DNA of 64,000 nt from positions 248,001 through 312,000 of the forward strand of contig JAANDG010000063.1 in assembly GCA_036852015.1 (NCBI GenBank), read 5' to 3'. This document shows positions 1 to 12,899 of the stretch, one piece after another (within the stretch, counting starts at the first letter, position 1; each line of letters starts with the position of its first letter). The notes under the pieces are model-generated. The model saw only the letters and a list, made by a program, of their open reading frames with translations, was not told the origin of the DNA and did no database searches. The translations under genes and the position numbers were made by a program. This DNA comes from Pelodera strongyloides. Its lineage: Eukaryota; Nematoda; Chromadorea; Rhabditida; Rhabditidae.

Positions 1-469
1 AGAAGCTACCTTGAAAACAATGGCCATATCCATATATCTATTGTACTTAATTTGTACAATCATGTTTATACTATTAATAATACTAATACTAATGTTAATG
101 ATTACTTTTAAAATACAAAAAAAAACTACTTATTATTAGATCAAAATATTATGTTATTATGTAACTGTAGATTAGGAGTATGATAGAACCGTACTGCTAT
201 TTGTAGGACCATACTACTAAACTTTTTTGTTCTTCCGGTAAGGTGATTCTTGCAGGAATTACGGATCGAAAACCTAACCCAATGATCGAATGCCTCAAAA
301 GAGTTTTATTCTCTTAAGTATTGTGATGAAAGACGGAATGTGAAAGCGTTTGGTAAAGCTAGATCCCTAGGGATGATCAAATGAATAATAATAAACAATT
401 AAGACATTTATTGTTGCCGGAACGGAATAATTGCCGACCTGAGAAGACCGTCGCTGGCCCTGCTATTGG

Positions 470-972
470 TTTTCACCGAAAAAAATCGTTTGTTGACTGG
501 TGGTTGATGACCGTTTGGTGACCATTTGTGACTGCCGTGACCATAAGCGACGGTTTTCGATGCACCAGGTCACCAGAATGGTCAGAAACGGTCACCAAAT
601 GGGCTGGACCAAAAAAAAATAGTGAACGGTCACCATTGGTTCCCCACTCCTATCCTAGTAAAGATTTTTTCGAGCTGTTGGCAATTTCTCCTATTCGTTT
701 TCCAAGTATAAAAAAGCGTGTGCGTGAATACTACCGTAATTTGTACTAAGCGTAAATGAGAAAAAACTTGGCCAGGAAGGCACCTCATTTGTTTCTCTTT
801 GTCAATTTGCCAAACGTTCGGATCTGGAGGCGAGGTCTAACACAGGAAATGGAAGATCCCAGTTTGGGACGGTTACCTTTTTTATTTGGGCAGCTCTTTC
901 GGTGACCACTTTGTAACAAGGTCGACACCGTCATCAAATGGTCACAATCCAGACATCAATTTTTCTCGGTGA
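470..972. repeat. Possible degenerate MITE-like element with imperfect terminal inverted repeats
   Basis: The left end (about 473-540) and the right end (about 905-972) are imperfect reverse complements. Both carry a TTTTCACCG core followed by an A-rich stretch and GGTGACCA-like or TGTGACCATTTG motifs. The interior repeats GGTCACC and GGTGACC half-sites several times. No transposase is visible between the ends, so this would be a non-autonomous element or an old palindrome-rich repeat. The exact ends and any target duplication could not be fixed. Alternative: a locally palindromic satellite fragment. Confidence 0.3.
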
Positions 973-1240
973 AAAGCATTTGGTAATGTACGAATTACAG
1001 TATGAAAGCAGTTTTCGGCTGCAGAATTGCAAATCTTTTTTTCACAGAACCTTTTTTAAATAATCAACGTGTTTATTATTCCACTATTAAAGACTAAGTT
1101 AACTTCAAAACGTGGGTGGTCTTTCCCAAATTATAAAGTATCTGAAAGCTGAGCATTGTGCAAGTCGGAGCTGTGGTCCTGAGCAAAGTCTACTCATTGT
1201 TCAATGAATGATATTTAAGAAATAGCTGCAAAAAGAGACC

Positions 1241-1914
1241 AATTTTTATATCGTGAAAAAGAGTTTAAAGTTGGGTTTTGGTTCTTTTTTTATAAAGCGC
1301 AAAAAGTGAACAATTCTTTATGTATAATGGCGTACTGTCGTCGTGCTCGACAAAATTCAGAAACAGCAAAACTAGACGATTGATCCCTTTAAAATCAATA
1401 TGCTAAAAATCAGCATTTTATAATTTTAAGAATAGAACGTTAAAACAAGCAGAACCAAAAAAATGCGGACACCTTTGTCGGTGACAGACAATCGTAGAAA
1501 AATTCAAACGCTTTCTAGTTGTACTTCAGTTTTATGTTCTAATAATAATACTTTATTCCAATGATTGGCTGAGCATGCACACGAAACTCTATTGTGAACT
1601 TATGACTTCTTATAATTACAAATAGTTACACTTTTGTGCAGGGTCGTATTTACATTAGTTAAGCAAGTATTTGAACTGACGCCGCATTTTTTGGTTCTGC
1701 TTGTTTTAACGTTCTATTTCTTAAAATTATAAAATGCTGAATTTTTAGCATATTGATTTTTAAAGGGATCAATCGGTCTAGTTTTGCTGTTTCTGAATTT
1801 TGTCGAGCACGACGACAGTACGCCATTATATACATAAAGAATTGTTCACTTTTTGCGCTTTATAAAAAAAGAACCAAAACCCAACTTTAAACTCTTTTTC
1901 ACGATATAAAAATT
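1241..1914. repeat. Long fold-back element (inverted repeat arms about 230 bp)
   Basis: The left arm 1241-1468 and right arm 1682-1914 are near-perfect reverse complements, separated by a unique spacer 1469-1681. The outer ends read AATTTTTATATCG and CGATATAAAAATT; the inner ends read AAAAAATGCGG and CCGCATTTTTT. Only a few small differences separate the arms, so the element is young or kept alike by conversion. There is no ORF in it. It lies immediately 3' of the last confident exon of the minus-strand ankyrin gene, and so would fall in its next intron or 3' flank. A transcript crossing it could form a long double-stranded hairpin. Confidence 0.85.
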
Positions 1915-2005
1915 ACAACTAGTTTCTTTGTCTATTGCAGCATTGTATCCATTGAGCACAAATTGGGCAGGCGGAAACTACCGAAGAAAACACACATGAA
2001 TGTAC

Positions 2006-5000
2006 CTTGAAAAGTTGTTCCACGCATGTCTGTTGCAAACGTCTCAATTCCGGTGCCAAGTCGATCGGACAAATACCGCGTTGGTTTTTCTGTTCGATCC
2101 TTTGGAACAATTATTGTTAGCAAATAATGTATATGGCCCTTCATAATAAAAAATTGGCATAAATACCTTGTTCAACATCACCAAGAATGGGTCAAACTCA
2201 AAGTACTTACTGTGCTCCGAAAAATATGAGTGTGTGCAGACATGGCCATGAGAGAGGCGATTCCCTAACGGCCAACATTAGTGGAGTATTGCCTTCATCG
2301 TCTCCCACGGCTGAATGCAAGATAAAGAGCTATGTATACTTTGATAAAAAACTACGCAGAACAATTTACTTCATCGGCTCACACTGCCTTAAGATCACGA
2401 AAAATAATCCATTTTTACTTGAAAGTAATAACTTTAATATCAATGATGGTTTCATAATTCATGAAAATTTACAAACGTTGATTAACATCGGCCCCGTATG
2501 CAACGAGAAGTGCAATCATATCACTGCTCTGAGATCGGACTGCCACTCCCAAAGGAGTATGCTCAACAATTGAGACGATGCGCAATTGGGCACACGTTGT
2601 GCAGAGCTCAGGCGTCATCGAATGAGTGGAATATCTAAACAGAGAAAAGGTAAGTAAGGCATAGAATACAAGGCGCCCAAGAGGAAGATATTTGTCTCAG
2701 AGTTCCGATATTTGAAGCTGCAAAATGCTATATAAACATGTTATTGAAACGAATGGTAGAGAGACCACATGCTGAAATATGAATGTTTGTGATATCAAAC
2801 CTCGGGAAGATTGATGTTAGTGGTATATTCCCTGTTGCTGTACAATTGCCTCGACAATGACATACAGCTGCAGCATTTGGGTCGTATCCATCTGAAAGTG
2901 TATATAAAGAAACTTCACACAGCAAATCGATAACAGTGACACTAATTATCAAAAAGTGTGAAGTCAGTTTTTATCCTTATCAACCCACAGATTTAAACCT
3001 ACTTTTCAATAATAGTTCAGCTATATCCTTTTGTCGATGGGCAATTGCCATGTGGAGGCTGTTCATCACGGCGCATGTAGATCTTAATTGGATATAATTT
3101 GTGGCATGGATGTCAGCTTCCATATTTTTTGAAAAATTTTCTTCAACTAAAACAACATATTGGATACCTTCCATTGGAATGCGTGCTCACTGTGCTACTC
3201 GCGTTCGATCGTCTATGTGCCCCATGTCTTCGTTGTGCTAGCTCGCTCAGTGTGTGAGTTGAGCCTAAACAACATTAATTTTGTTTTTAATTTTAATTAT
3301 AAACACGATGATAGATAACGTCGGGAAAATGCCTACCAATCGAAGGTGAGGTTGACATCGGCTTTCCAGTCGCATGATTACTCAATAATCTTTCAACGAG
3401 TGACACATCCTCGTAATGAATCGCCTGAAAAACATGGAGGGTTTTTGCGACGCATTTGATGAGATTATCGAAAAAGTAGATCGTTTGAAAGCGTCAACCT
3501 GAGGCGGGAAATTGTGATAAACTGTTCAATTTCAGGCAGAGAGATATGCAGAATGCTGCCGAATGATCGAGTGGTTATTACAATTAAAAGGCATCAATAA
3601 AATTCATTTTTAAGGAAAATTAACTTCCCATTTTTTCCAAGTTCTACTCAAAAATTACCTCTAGCAGCATTTCTGACATATTTTGAGTCACGCTGGCTTT
3701 CCTTTCATCTCTAATGAGATTCCGCTGAACAGCGGTAAACGTGAAACTTCTGAAAAAAAAACGGTAACAACTAATATCCTATTATTCGCGCTATCATAAA
3801 TATACGTAATCTTGACCGTTGGAACTTGTCGAACAAAACACACAACTATTGAACATACTGAAGTATTTAATAACTTAAAATATGAGGATCGTTTTAAGTG
3901 CATATTTGGAGTTCGGTCTCTTCAAAGCACAATTTGAATTTTAAAAAAAATTGTACGTTCACTTTTTTAAAGATAATCTTCACTGATGTCCATACGATAT
4001 TTTTTATAAGAAAAACTGATGATTCCCTTTCATAAATGACATTTACGGTGGCTCATTAGATTAATGTTTGACTTGATGCCTACCAATCAAAATCCCGTTA
4101 AAAGAAGAAAAGAAATTTATGTTTGTACACGTTCAGTGTTAAGGATGTGAGAGGAAACCCAAGAGGAAACCAATATTTTCTTTCGTGCAATACTTTTTTC
4201 TGGATCCAACTCTTGACTTTATTAGGATACGTACGTTGTAGGAGGTGCTTAATGTCATCCCGTCTCTAGAGGACATTCCACTTCACAAAGAAGGTGACTT
4301 TTACTTTTAGATACTAACTAGCACATCTAGAACTTTTTAGGTGCTACGTTAAATCTTCAAATCGAAAAGATTCTGATGACATACAATAACTTCAACTATG
4401 AAACGATGTTCCTTACCTTGTTTCAATTCACCATTATATTTTTTGAAGCCCTAAGGTTCACCACTTTCAAATTTATATACTGCCCTAGGAGGAAGATTTT
4501 GAAGTTTGTAATTCTAAACTGACATGTCTCATTCTCTTATGGGCAGCTGCTTCCAAATAAAACTAAGAAAATATGATAGTCTGATTAGTAAATGAACTCT
4601 TTGAACGGAGAGGGAACGCGAGCAAAGAAGGACATGAAAGTTGATATTTATTCGCGGAGAGAAAGGAAGAAGTTTGGCCTGACGTGCATATCCCAATTCC
4701 TTCTAGACACAATGAGAAGCAAACATACGAGAAGCACAGGTCCCCTTTTTCAACATGACAAGATTTGCAACCGTCTCAATTACTTAAGAGACACTGAAGA
4801 ACTAAAAGTAAAACGTGGGAATTGTCTACTTACAAAAAAGTTTACGATAAAAATTTAAAAAAATGAAATGGATTCATTGGAGGTATAGATTTGAAATATA
4901 AAAAATAAAACAGTTTTGCAGGAACCGAAAGAAGTGTTATAGAAACGATACAGTTTAGAAGTCCAGTTGTCAACGGGATGATGAACAATACATCGCACGA

Positions 5001-8000
5001 ATACATAATTGTGTCTAGATAATAAACACATAACATAAGCACATATTTGAGTAATATCTGACTAACCTTCCAGTATCCGTTGGTGTCCCAACAAGGGATG
5101 AGCATTCACTGCTCTCCCCAGTATATCGTCTACCAGAAAGACCTGAAAAGCAAACAATTTAAAACGAAATACCACCCGGTTTGGGGTTTTCGTTTAAAAA
5201 TGGTTCATAAATTTTTATAAACAAATATAAACATAAAAAAACCCATATAAATTAGTGAAATCTAGAGAAAAGACGAATCAAAAACTGGATTTTTCGGTTT
5301 TGTATGGGAAAATTGGAAGATCTCGATTTTCGGCCGTTTTCAAGTTTTTTTCGAGACATGGGCATTTTCAAATTTTCGAATGGCTAGTTGTTATATTTCC
5401 ATTCTGCTCTGCCCGGCTGCTCTCTGGAAAGACCAACCAATTACCCCCATAACGCAGTGGTTGTTCTGTAGCTTTTGGCGCGGGTGTCACTGGTTCGAGC
5501 CCCGGTGTCTCCCATCTGTTTGCAGAGAAAACCACGCGGCATTTCGCTTTAACATGATTTTCAAATTAATAAACTACATGTACACATAATAGTTGTCGTC
5601 GAACTGAGAAATTTGTAAACGATATGAAAGTGTCTAATATTGATTACAACACCCCGTTTGGGGCACATTAAACCAGTGTTATCCCGAAAAAACCGCATTA
5701 AGAAAATTACAAAAGCGAGAGGCGACTTATCCGCCTACCGCACGTAAATGTCATGATATGCGCTTAGTTATTCACTGATACGTTTAACCACTTTTCAGGG
5801 ATCAAGAAGAAAAATACCAGGAAAATTTTGGGCGATAGGTGAAACCCAGAAAGAAACTACAAATGTGAAACCGGTGAGCGAATAATATTGAATAAGCCAA
5901 GTTGCTTCTGAGCACTTTGTGAGCAACACTCTTTCCTCATATTTAATTTCATCCTTAGGGTTTCAATCCTTTGGGTGGACAACATTTAACTTGTGGTCCA
6001 CAAAGCATTTGCGCATAAAAAATGGGCAACACTCTTAAATTCATCCCCTGAGGGAGAAACCTGGTAAGACAAGCTTCTTGTATACTAATGAGCAGTCAGA
6101 AAATTGAGAAAGAGGGACGGGAAGGAGAAGCACGTTCCTATGCAGAATAACACAACAAGATGTTCAGAATGACATTCACTTAATTGATTGTCAAGCCTCT
6201 TACGTGCAAGTACATCACATGTTTGTTCTAACAGCAAATTAGGAAGATTGTTTGAAACGCCGAGAATACGTATGTAAAAGAGCCTTACTCGTTCTTTTGA
6301 GAGGAAAATCGCTATTTCTGAAGTCCGCTAAGAGTCTAGGAGGTTGTTTCATTTGGACAGATCCGTCTTGCCACAAAATTATATCCATATATATCCAATT
6401 GGGGGAGGGAAAGATAGAGACGTGGAAGTATGGTTTAAAATCACAGAAATCCGTAAAAAAATCCTGCCGTTAAGAACGTAAGATATGAATAAGCCGAAAT
6501 GGACACGAGATTTCTATTCCAAGACATTTATATCGGCCAAGTCTCCATCCTCATAGTGAGCGAAAAGATTTAGGGGATTTGAGTGGAAAAAGATGATAAA
6601 TGATACTGGGTAACGTGTCTTACGATTCTTCTTTTGAATACGAAAACAGTATTGTTTAGTAATTACCAAAGAATTCTCAGGTATCAATTTTTTGAGAATT
6701 GTAAATGCACAATCATCGCGCTTCCACGTTAACTACTTTATTTGGTTATTGACGTGTTCATAGGGTTTACATGGTCGGCTAATTTCGGCAAATTGGCGAT
6801 AGTCTAGCAGCTCCTTTTAGGACAGATTCTTGTGGCTGAGGTAGGGGGAGACTGCGAGCATGAAAAATGCACAGGGGTGGTCCCGAGAATACTTTAATGA
6901 GCAACACAAGAACAGAACAAACAAATAGATGGAAAGATATCAAAAGAACATAATAGAATTCGCGAATCGAATTCAGCTTTTATATTAAGCAATGACAAAC
7001 AATTGCTGGCACATTATTTCGGATAATCCGCAAGGTCAACCTAGTTTCGTCACTCATATAAAGTTACAATTAGTGCTAGATCGCCCCTTGTTTCGATTCT
7101 CGTATATGTGGTTCCTAACGGTTTAACGAAAACTTGCAGACACAGACATACAAAATGATGAGATTTCCTCGATAAGGGAGAAATTTGTGTGATTCATCAT
7201 AGTAATGTCAATGCCTTCAATCAATATAAAAAAAAAAAAACGAAAAAATCGTTCGCGTCATCCAGGAGTATAATTTATTTATCAGCTATAAATTGGGGTA
7301 TCGTACATATTTGCGAGTAAACTTAACTATAAATGACGAGAAAGTGTTTCACAAAAAAACAGCTGTGTAAAGACATAATTGAACATTGGGAAAGCTCGCC
7401 TTGAGTGACTAAACTCACAAATGGAGACTAATGAGAATCGTGTGTTGAGTGAATACGATTTTGTTAATAGTACATTTATGTATGTGTATGTACATGGAAT
7501 TACGATTCTCAGTAAAACTAAGTGTCGTCTGTCATGCCTCAAGTTCGCTGGCCTATACCAGCTACTATTACCTCTAATTCAAATGAGATGTAGACAGTGG
7601 TATTTCGACAGAGAGCTGTTTATGCTCGATGAATGATTTGAATGAACGACAATTGCATCTATAAGTCCGAGATTAAGTGGAATGCGATCCTCGTGTGCAC
7701 GAATGGCAAACGAAACCAAAAAACAAGGTGCAATTTAATATGTTTTTTGAGAAGTTTGGTTTTCGTTTGCTGGTGGTCATCGACACCACGAGGACTTGGA
7801 ACGCCAGTAACTTTTCGACACCACTACCTTGTTTTTTTTTACAAATATTCTGTTGTGAAGAGGCTAACCGAATCCGGAATACTATCGTATCATATTTTCG
7901 GATCTTTGTTTCACAATAAATTTTAGTGCGCAATGATTTCCTTCTTTCTGTATTGGATGAAGAATTCTGTTAAGATTCCGATAGTCCTTACCTGACTGAC

Positions 8001-8479
8001 CACTTTGTTGTCTTTGCAGTCGTTGTCTGAGCCGTTTGGCCGTTGATACTGCAGTCTCCTGATTCGACAATTCACTCGAATATCCGAAAGTGTACCTGAA
8101 GGTTTTCCATGAATTATGGAACATGCTGCTTTGTCGGCATTTCAGATACAGCACAACAAACGTCTAGTTCTTGCTCATGCGATCTTGGTTGCAACAGAAA
8201 AACGTTTCTATCCATTTATTTAATAGATGCATCATTTGAACCTGAAGGAGCCATAAAAAATAAATCATATTAATTTTCCATATTTGCCCATAAAACACAA
8301 GCATTACATAGTGCGTAGCATATTATATTATTATTGTATCGTAGTATGTGCTCATAATATACATTATTATTATTGTTATGTTACCTTTCCCCCGCATTTT
8401 CCACACTCGACTGTCTCGATTGGCTACTGTTCTTCTTGGCAACCAGAGGTGCCGATGGACCTCGAAGGGACGTCAGTTT
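2006..8479 (-). CDS. Ankyrin-repeat protein, 3' part (10 exons, incomplete at both ends)
   Basis: Exons in coding order: 8385-8479, 7992-8095, 5067-5142, 4235-4265, 3337-3424, 3003-3146, 2801-2891, 2477-2634, 2211-2310, 2006-2099. All phases agree across nine introns (981 nt, 327 codons). The N-terminal part is Ser/Gln/Arg-rich, low-complexity and basic, with a stretch RLRQRLQRQQ. From residue about 130 ankyrin repeats follow: AIHYEDVSLVERLLSNH, SLHMAIAHRQKDIAELLLKS, TPLGVAVRSQSSDMIALLVA, then GNTPLMLAVRESPLSWPC. A Cys-rich insert (VCHCRGNCTATG, later CTTCAQL) interrupts the repeats. Ankyrin repeats mediate protein binding; the partner is unknown. The last acceptor (CCAAAG) is weak. A possible terminal exon is 1131-1178 (in frame, stop TAA). 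The 5' end is missing; a possible earlier exon lies at 11466-11501. I do not recognise the exact orthologue. Confidence 0.7.
5440..5520 (+). repeat. tRNA-like (SINE-type) fragment
   Basis: An A-box-like run (TAACGCAGTGG) is followed about 40 bases later by a good B-box (GGTTCGAGCCC) and a CTCCCA end. The 5' half cannot pair with the 3' end to make an acceptor stem, so this is not a functional tRNA gene. It most likely is a tRNA-derived short interspersed repeat or a dead tRNA copy. It lies in a gap between ankyrin-gene exons. Confidence 0.35.
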
Positions 8480-11465
8480 CTGAAATTGAAACGTTTACCT
8501 AACATCACTTTATGCATAGAACACCGCTTATGGTTAGATGTAGTACAGAATAAAACACACGCAATAGACATAGAAAAGAAAAGCACACAGAGTCACTACG
8601 GAGAGAAGGGACCGTAAAAGTGAACACATCAAGGAGATCTACTAGTCTTCTGCTGGATTTGGCCGCATTTCCTTAGTGGTTTAAATACTCAAAGTTCAAT
8701 GAAGAAACGCAGTTGTGGTACTAAGCTGCATCGCTCGAGTATGCATAAAATTTCGCATATAACGAGTACCAAACAAGGAACATCAATACAATGTTAGTAG
8801 CGAGAAATAGCCTGCTTTCCGGGCACAAACAGAAAATAAAATTAATTGTAAGTTAAGTATTTACTAAACAGAAACGACAAATGCCAGTCGGGTGGAGAAT
8901 GTCAATCAATAACTCATATATCGCTTCACTGGCTTCTATTCTGAATACAAAGCATTCATTAGTGGGTGGAATAGATTTAAGGGATTAATAATATGAAGAA
9001 TGAAGAGTAATTCAATGACAACGTAATACATATATCATCCCTGCGTGAGTGCAATTTTTTTATTTGAAATTTGTTTGAAAAGAAACAAAAGAAATGAAAC
9101 GGTGTAATCGCATGCTAATGAAATGATTCAGGTTTAGCAATTGCAAGAAATTCTTTGTATTTCTTGTCAAAGCATTATAAAAAGGTTAAGATACTAGGCA
9201 TATAAAGCATCTCATAAATTTAGGTTCTCTCATATATGTACTACCATTTCCAATTGAATAATAAATACGTGGCTTGTCCTATTATGGGTAAATATTTCGT
9301 GCGGTAAACGAGATAAACGGCTAATATTTGTTGTTTTCTTGTTGTAAGGCAAAAATAATATTATATAAAAAAGAAACAAACACGATAAATTGTTTTTCGT
9401 ACAGCGGCCTGAAAGGTTCTGAGGCAAAAATGATCGCAAATTGAATTAACACGTATTGGCGGGTTTTTTTCGCTGTCCTATATACAATAATAAAATAATA
9501 CAGACGTGCATAGGCAACACTGTCAGGAAATTGGTTTCTGATGTGTTGTTAGCCTCTTGTATCGGACATATTTCATGACAATCACTTCTGGCCTCTGGCT
9601 AAGATATACAATAAACATTATATATGACAATCAAAACACCGCATGGTGTGAACACATGATTTGAGTTGATGTAATGAGAATCCACAGAAATTTAGGTTTT
9701 TTCAGTAAGCTTGACTAAAGCACTGCAGTAAATGACATAAAAATGTTCGTATTTTCTCAAAATATAGGTATTCCGGGCAAAAATCGGTTGAGTTCAATGT
9801 GGGATGTACTCTTTTTCGTTGTGTGTAGATTATGCACGAGATTCAGACGCCAAACGTAATTAGGAAATTAATGGGAGAATCTTTACATTATGTTGGTCCC
9901 GATAAGGCAGCAGTTCTAATGTTTTTTTTTCATCAGAAAGACGTTGCAATACTAAATTTAAAAGTAAGACACAACTGTGTTTTTACAACGGTGTTTTTTG
10001 AGATATAACGGTGTTTTTGAGTTGACAACCTTTGGCTTGTTGAAAATACAGGTCTACAATTATCAAGACATTATCTTATATTTTTGGATGAGCGTAATAA
10101 ATGCTATATTATGCAATGAAGAAACTTCCTTATGCTGTCGAAATACATGCAGAATAATTCATCGTTGTATACATACGTGCACAGTATACATCAAATCTTC
10201 AGAATATAATTGGCCAAGAATATTGGAGCCTTGTGGAAATTAAACCGGAAACAGAAAACACCCAACCAATTGCCGATATAAAATGATATCAAGATTCTAG
10301 TCATATTCATTCCAACGACGCACTGATCTGAGACAATCACACTGGCAATGATAATTGAGACAGTTAAATAATTGCTTACTATTAATTGAACAAATGTATA
10401 GATTTTTATCTGTTAAGATCTTAGAATCGAGCATGATTAACACTTGAAATGCAAAAACATTGAACATTGATACTCGTATGGTGTATGGTATCGCTTATTT
10501 GTATAGAAGTAGTCTACATTAGAAATGATATTGTTATTATCAACAATGAATAACATGTTCACAATCAAAGAAGGGGGGATAAGCGGAAAAATCAATACCG
10601 AGCTGATGGATACGGCTTATGATAGAAGAGGATTGAGGATTATCCGGGAATTAAACATGAGGAAGTATCTTCGAGTTGAGATGCATCATAGTTGTCCAGC
10701 GACTTAAAAAGCTACCCTGCCCGGTGCGATATCGAAGTTTTTCCCACACACATGTAAATGAATCAACGCTGCGTAGCCAATAGGACACATACATTTAGTC
10801 AAACAATTACATCTTATTCCAAATAAGGGACCGTCCCCGAAACTCCACGTTAATTACAACAATGCGTGCTAGAAAGCCAGCCAACTATGATAGAAATGTA
10901 TTCTCACACAAATAGAACGATTCTCCTCATCTTGTGTTTATCTTGCCTACATAGAATATTGTGCTCCGAACTTATACAGATGGAACATTGTATCTAATGT
11001 AGTTGTCTTCGCTTCATGCCTGGTCGGCTCTATAGCTAGACTTGTTGTTTTTGGACAGCCAGAGCAAGTGCTTCATAAGTACCCTTGTTTATGTTTTATT
11101 GTGAGTTATTGTTTGTGTACGAAAAATCTATCTAGAACAGCATATAGAGGGCTTGGCACATGCAGAACTTGTCTACAACATAGTTTTCTTATACAATTGA
11201 TCTTGCAATTGCTACGCATAGCAAACCAAGAAGAAACTTGGGAATTAAGAAGCAACATTATCCTCGTTCGTACTTGCAGGACCACACGTCCTTGAATTGA
11301 AGTGCTATCTAGAAAACATATCTGCCGGGTTTGACTCGATCCATTTAGACAAGTGTTGGGTTTGGTTCTTTGGATCCACATGAGACCTGCTGAAACTGAA
11401 GTATTGGTATTTTCAGGTAAATGATTGAACACTCCGGAATCTGCGGAGACTCGCGTTCATTGCAC

Positions 11466-11501
11466 TTCGATGTCAGATGAGGAAGACCTCTTGGCTCGTT
11501 T
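11466..11501 (-). CDS. Possible upstream exon of the ankyrin-repeat gene
   Basis: A good acceptor (TTGTCTTCAG) precedes twelve codons reading KRAKRSSSSDIE, which end in phase 0 at a GTGCAA donor. The next exon of the ankyrin gene (8385-8479) starts in phase 0, so the join is legal. The basic and serine run looks like a nuclear localisation and phosphorylation segment. The donor is weak and the exon short. The other strand of the same bases also reads plausibly, but it has no splice acceptor and stops at once. Treat as tentative. Confidence 0.3.
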
Positions 11502-11696
11502 CTGAAGACAATGGCAGGCAAATGTGTTACATAGGGCCCATTTGCAATTGAATGACTAATTAGTTTGTAAAAAAATAATGATGACGTTTAAATATTTTAG
11601 TCCAGGCAAGTTCCCTTACGGAAAGGTGAGTCAGTGCACCTCTTGTCATTGCACCGAATCCCATATTTTGTTCAGACTGTGGGAAGAGAATACTCC

Positions 11697-12186
11697 TTAA
11701 AGGGATAGGTTCATCTCAAATCACCTCTCTTTTTATTGTTTTTATTGATAATAGCACAAATAGCATTCACAATGAAAATTAAATCAATCACAGAACAATA
11801 CGCCTATGAGAAGAAGCTTCCTTTATTGGAAGCTAGTTGATCGGAAGCCAAAATCTAAACGCAAAAACTAATACCGTACACAGATCTCGCGGGCTAATGG
11901 CAATTAGCCGAGAGCGAATTAAATGATACCACACCGTAGAAAATAATGTCCTGCCGAGTGTAGTTTGTAGCTTGGCTAATTGCCATTGGCCCGCACGATC
12001 TGTGTACGGTATTAGTTTTTGCGTTTAGATTTTGGCTTCCGATCAACTAGCTTCCAATAAAGGAAGCTTCTTCTGCGAGGCGTATTGTTCTGTGATTGAT
12101 TTAATTTTCATTGTGAATGATATTTGTGCTATTATCAATAAAAACAATAAAAAGAGAGGTGATTTGAGATGAACCTATCCCTTTAA
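11697..12186. mobile_element. TTAA-flanked fold-back MITE (piggyBac-like target site)
   Basis: Two arms of about 225-240 bp (11697-11925 and 11950-12186) are near-perfect reverse complements around a short spacer. The ends read TTAA-AGGGATAGG and CCTATCCCT-TTAA, so TTAA borders both sides as expected of a TTAA-duplicating element. There is no coding capacity. Because the repeat is symmetric, TTAA could be either target duplication or element end. The piggyBac link is inference from the TTAA borders only. Confidence 0.7.
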
Positions 12187-12731
12187 TCATGCTGCAGCGA
12201 TCTCATAAATGAGTGAACGCCACGATGTTCGGGCAATGGTTTTGTCAGATAGTTATTTGCAGTTGCATAAGATGGAAACAAAAACGAAGATAATGCAGTT
12301 GAAGTCAACCGTAAAATTTCTGTTACAACGGACTTTGTTCTTATGGATCGATTATCCAGAACGTTCTACATATGTATAAACACTTGAAATCACTCGTGAA
12401 AGGTGAACAATTGTCTTCAAATTGACTATTCGATAACAGGACTCTAGTTTGTGTCCTGGATGGACCGTCTTCCACATAGTGTATAGTTTTTTCCACGTTT
12501 TGCTTTTCACTTTACGTACTGCTTTTCATTTATTGTCTGGTCTTTGTATGGTGGCTTGTTGAAGACTTTGGCCATCTAGGTAAATGATCGAGGTGAATGA
12601 AAATTACCATTTTGATTTAACACAACAAACAAGAAGCCGCGAAACAAAAAGTAAACCTCACAATGTAAACAATAAGTAAACACAAATTATATTAAGCAAG
12701 TATATTGATTGCGTATTTTACTGCGAGAAAC

Positions 12732-12820
12732 TCCTAATTAGTTCGCAAAATTTTCTGTCATCCTAATTAGTTACGCAAAATTTTCTGTCATTCTATTTAG
12801 TTACGCAAAATTGTCTGTCA
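12732..12820. repeat. Three tandem 30-bp repeats ending in the tRNA 3' end
   Basis: Copies at 12732-12760, 12761-12790 and 12791-12820 follow the pattern CTAATTAGTTACGCAAAATT plus TTCTGTCA. The last TGTCA belongs to the acceptor stem and discriminator of the adjacent tRNA-Leu gene, so each copy repeats the 3' terminus and downstream flank of the tRNA gene (which is on the minus strand). The second tRNA copy has only one such unit. Confidence 0.75.
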
Positions 12821-12899
12821 TCCGCAGGAGTCGAACCTGCGCCCTCGGAAGAGGACTGCGACCTGAACGCAGCGCCTTAGACCACTCGGCCAGAATGAC
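12816..12899 (-). tRNA. tRNA-Leu(CAG), copy 1
   Basis: An 84-nt class II tRNA without intron. The acceptor stem GTCATTC pairs with GGATGAC, and the discriminator is A. The anticodon arm is CTGCG-TTCAGGT-CGCAG, giving anticodon CAG (leucine). There is a long variable arm and a T arm GCAGG-TTCGACT-CCTGC. It decodes CUG codons in cytosolic translation. A- and B-box promoters are intact. It differs from copy 2 by one base in the variable arm and one in the T loop. Confidence 0.93.

Noticed and set aside
3425..3470. Extension of the ankyrin exon upstream without an intron
   Set aside because: The frame is open for about 24 codons, but no acceptor starts it and it meets a stop; the TTTTTCAG acceptor joining exon 4235-4265 in phase 0 is better.
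3416..3502. Plus-strand frame of 28 residues, acidic and helical looking
   Set aside because: It lies opposite an ankyrin-gene exon and its intron, has no splice or promoter support and is probably an antisense shadow.
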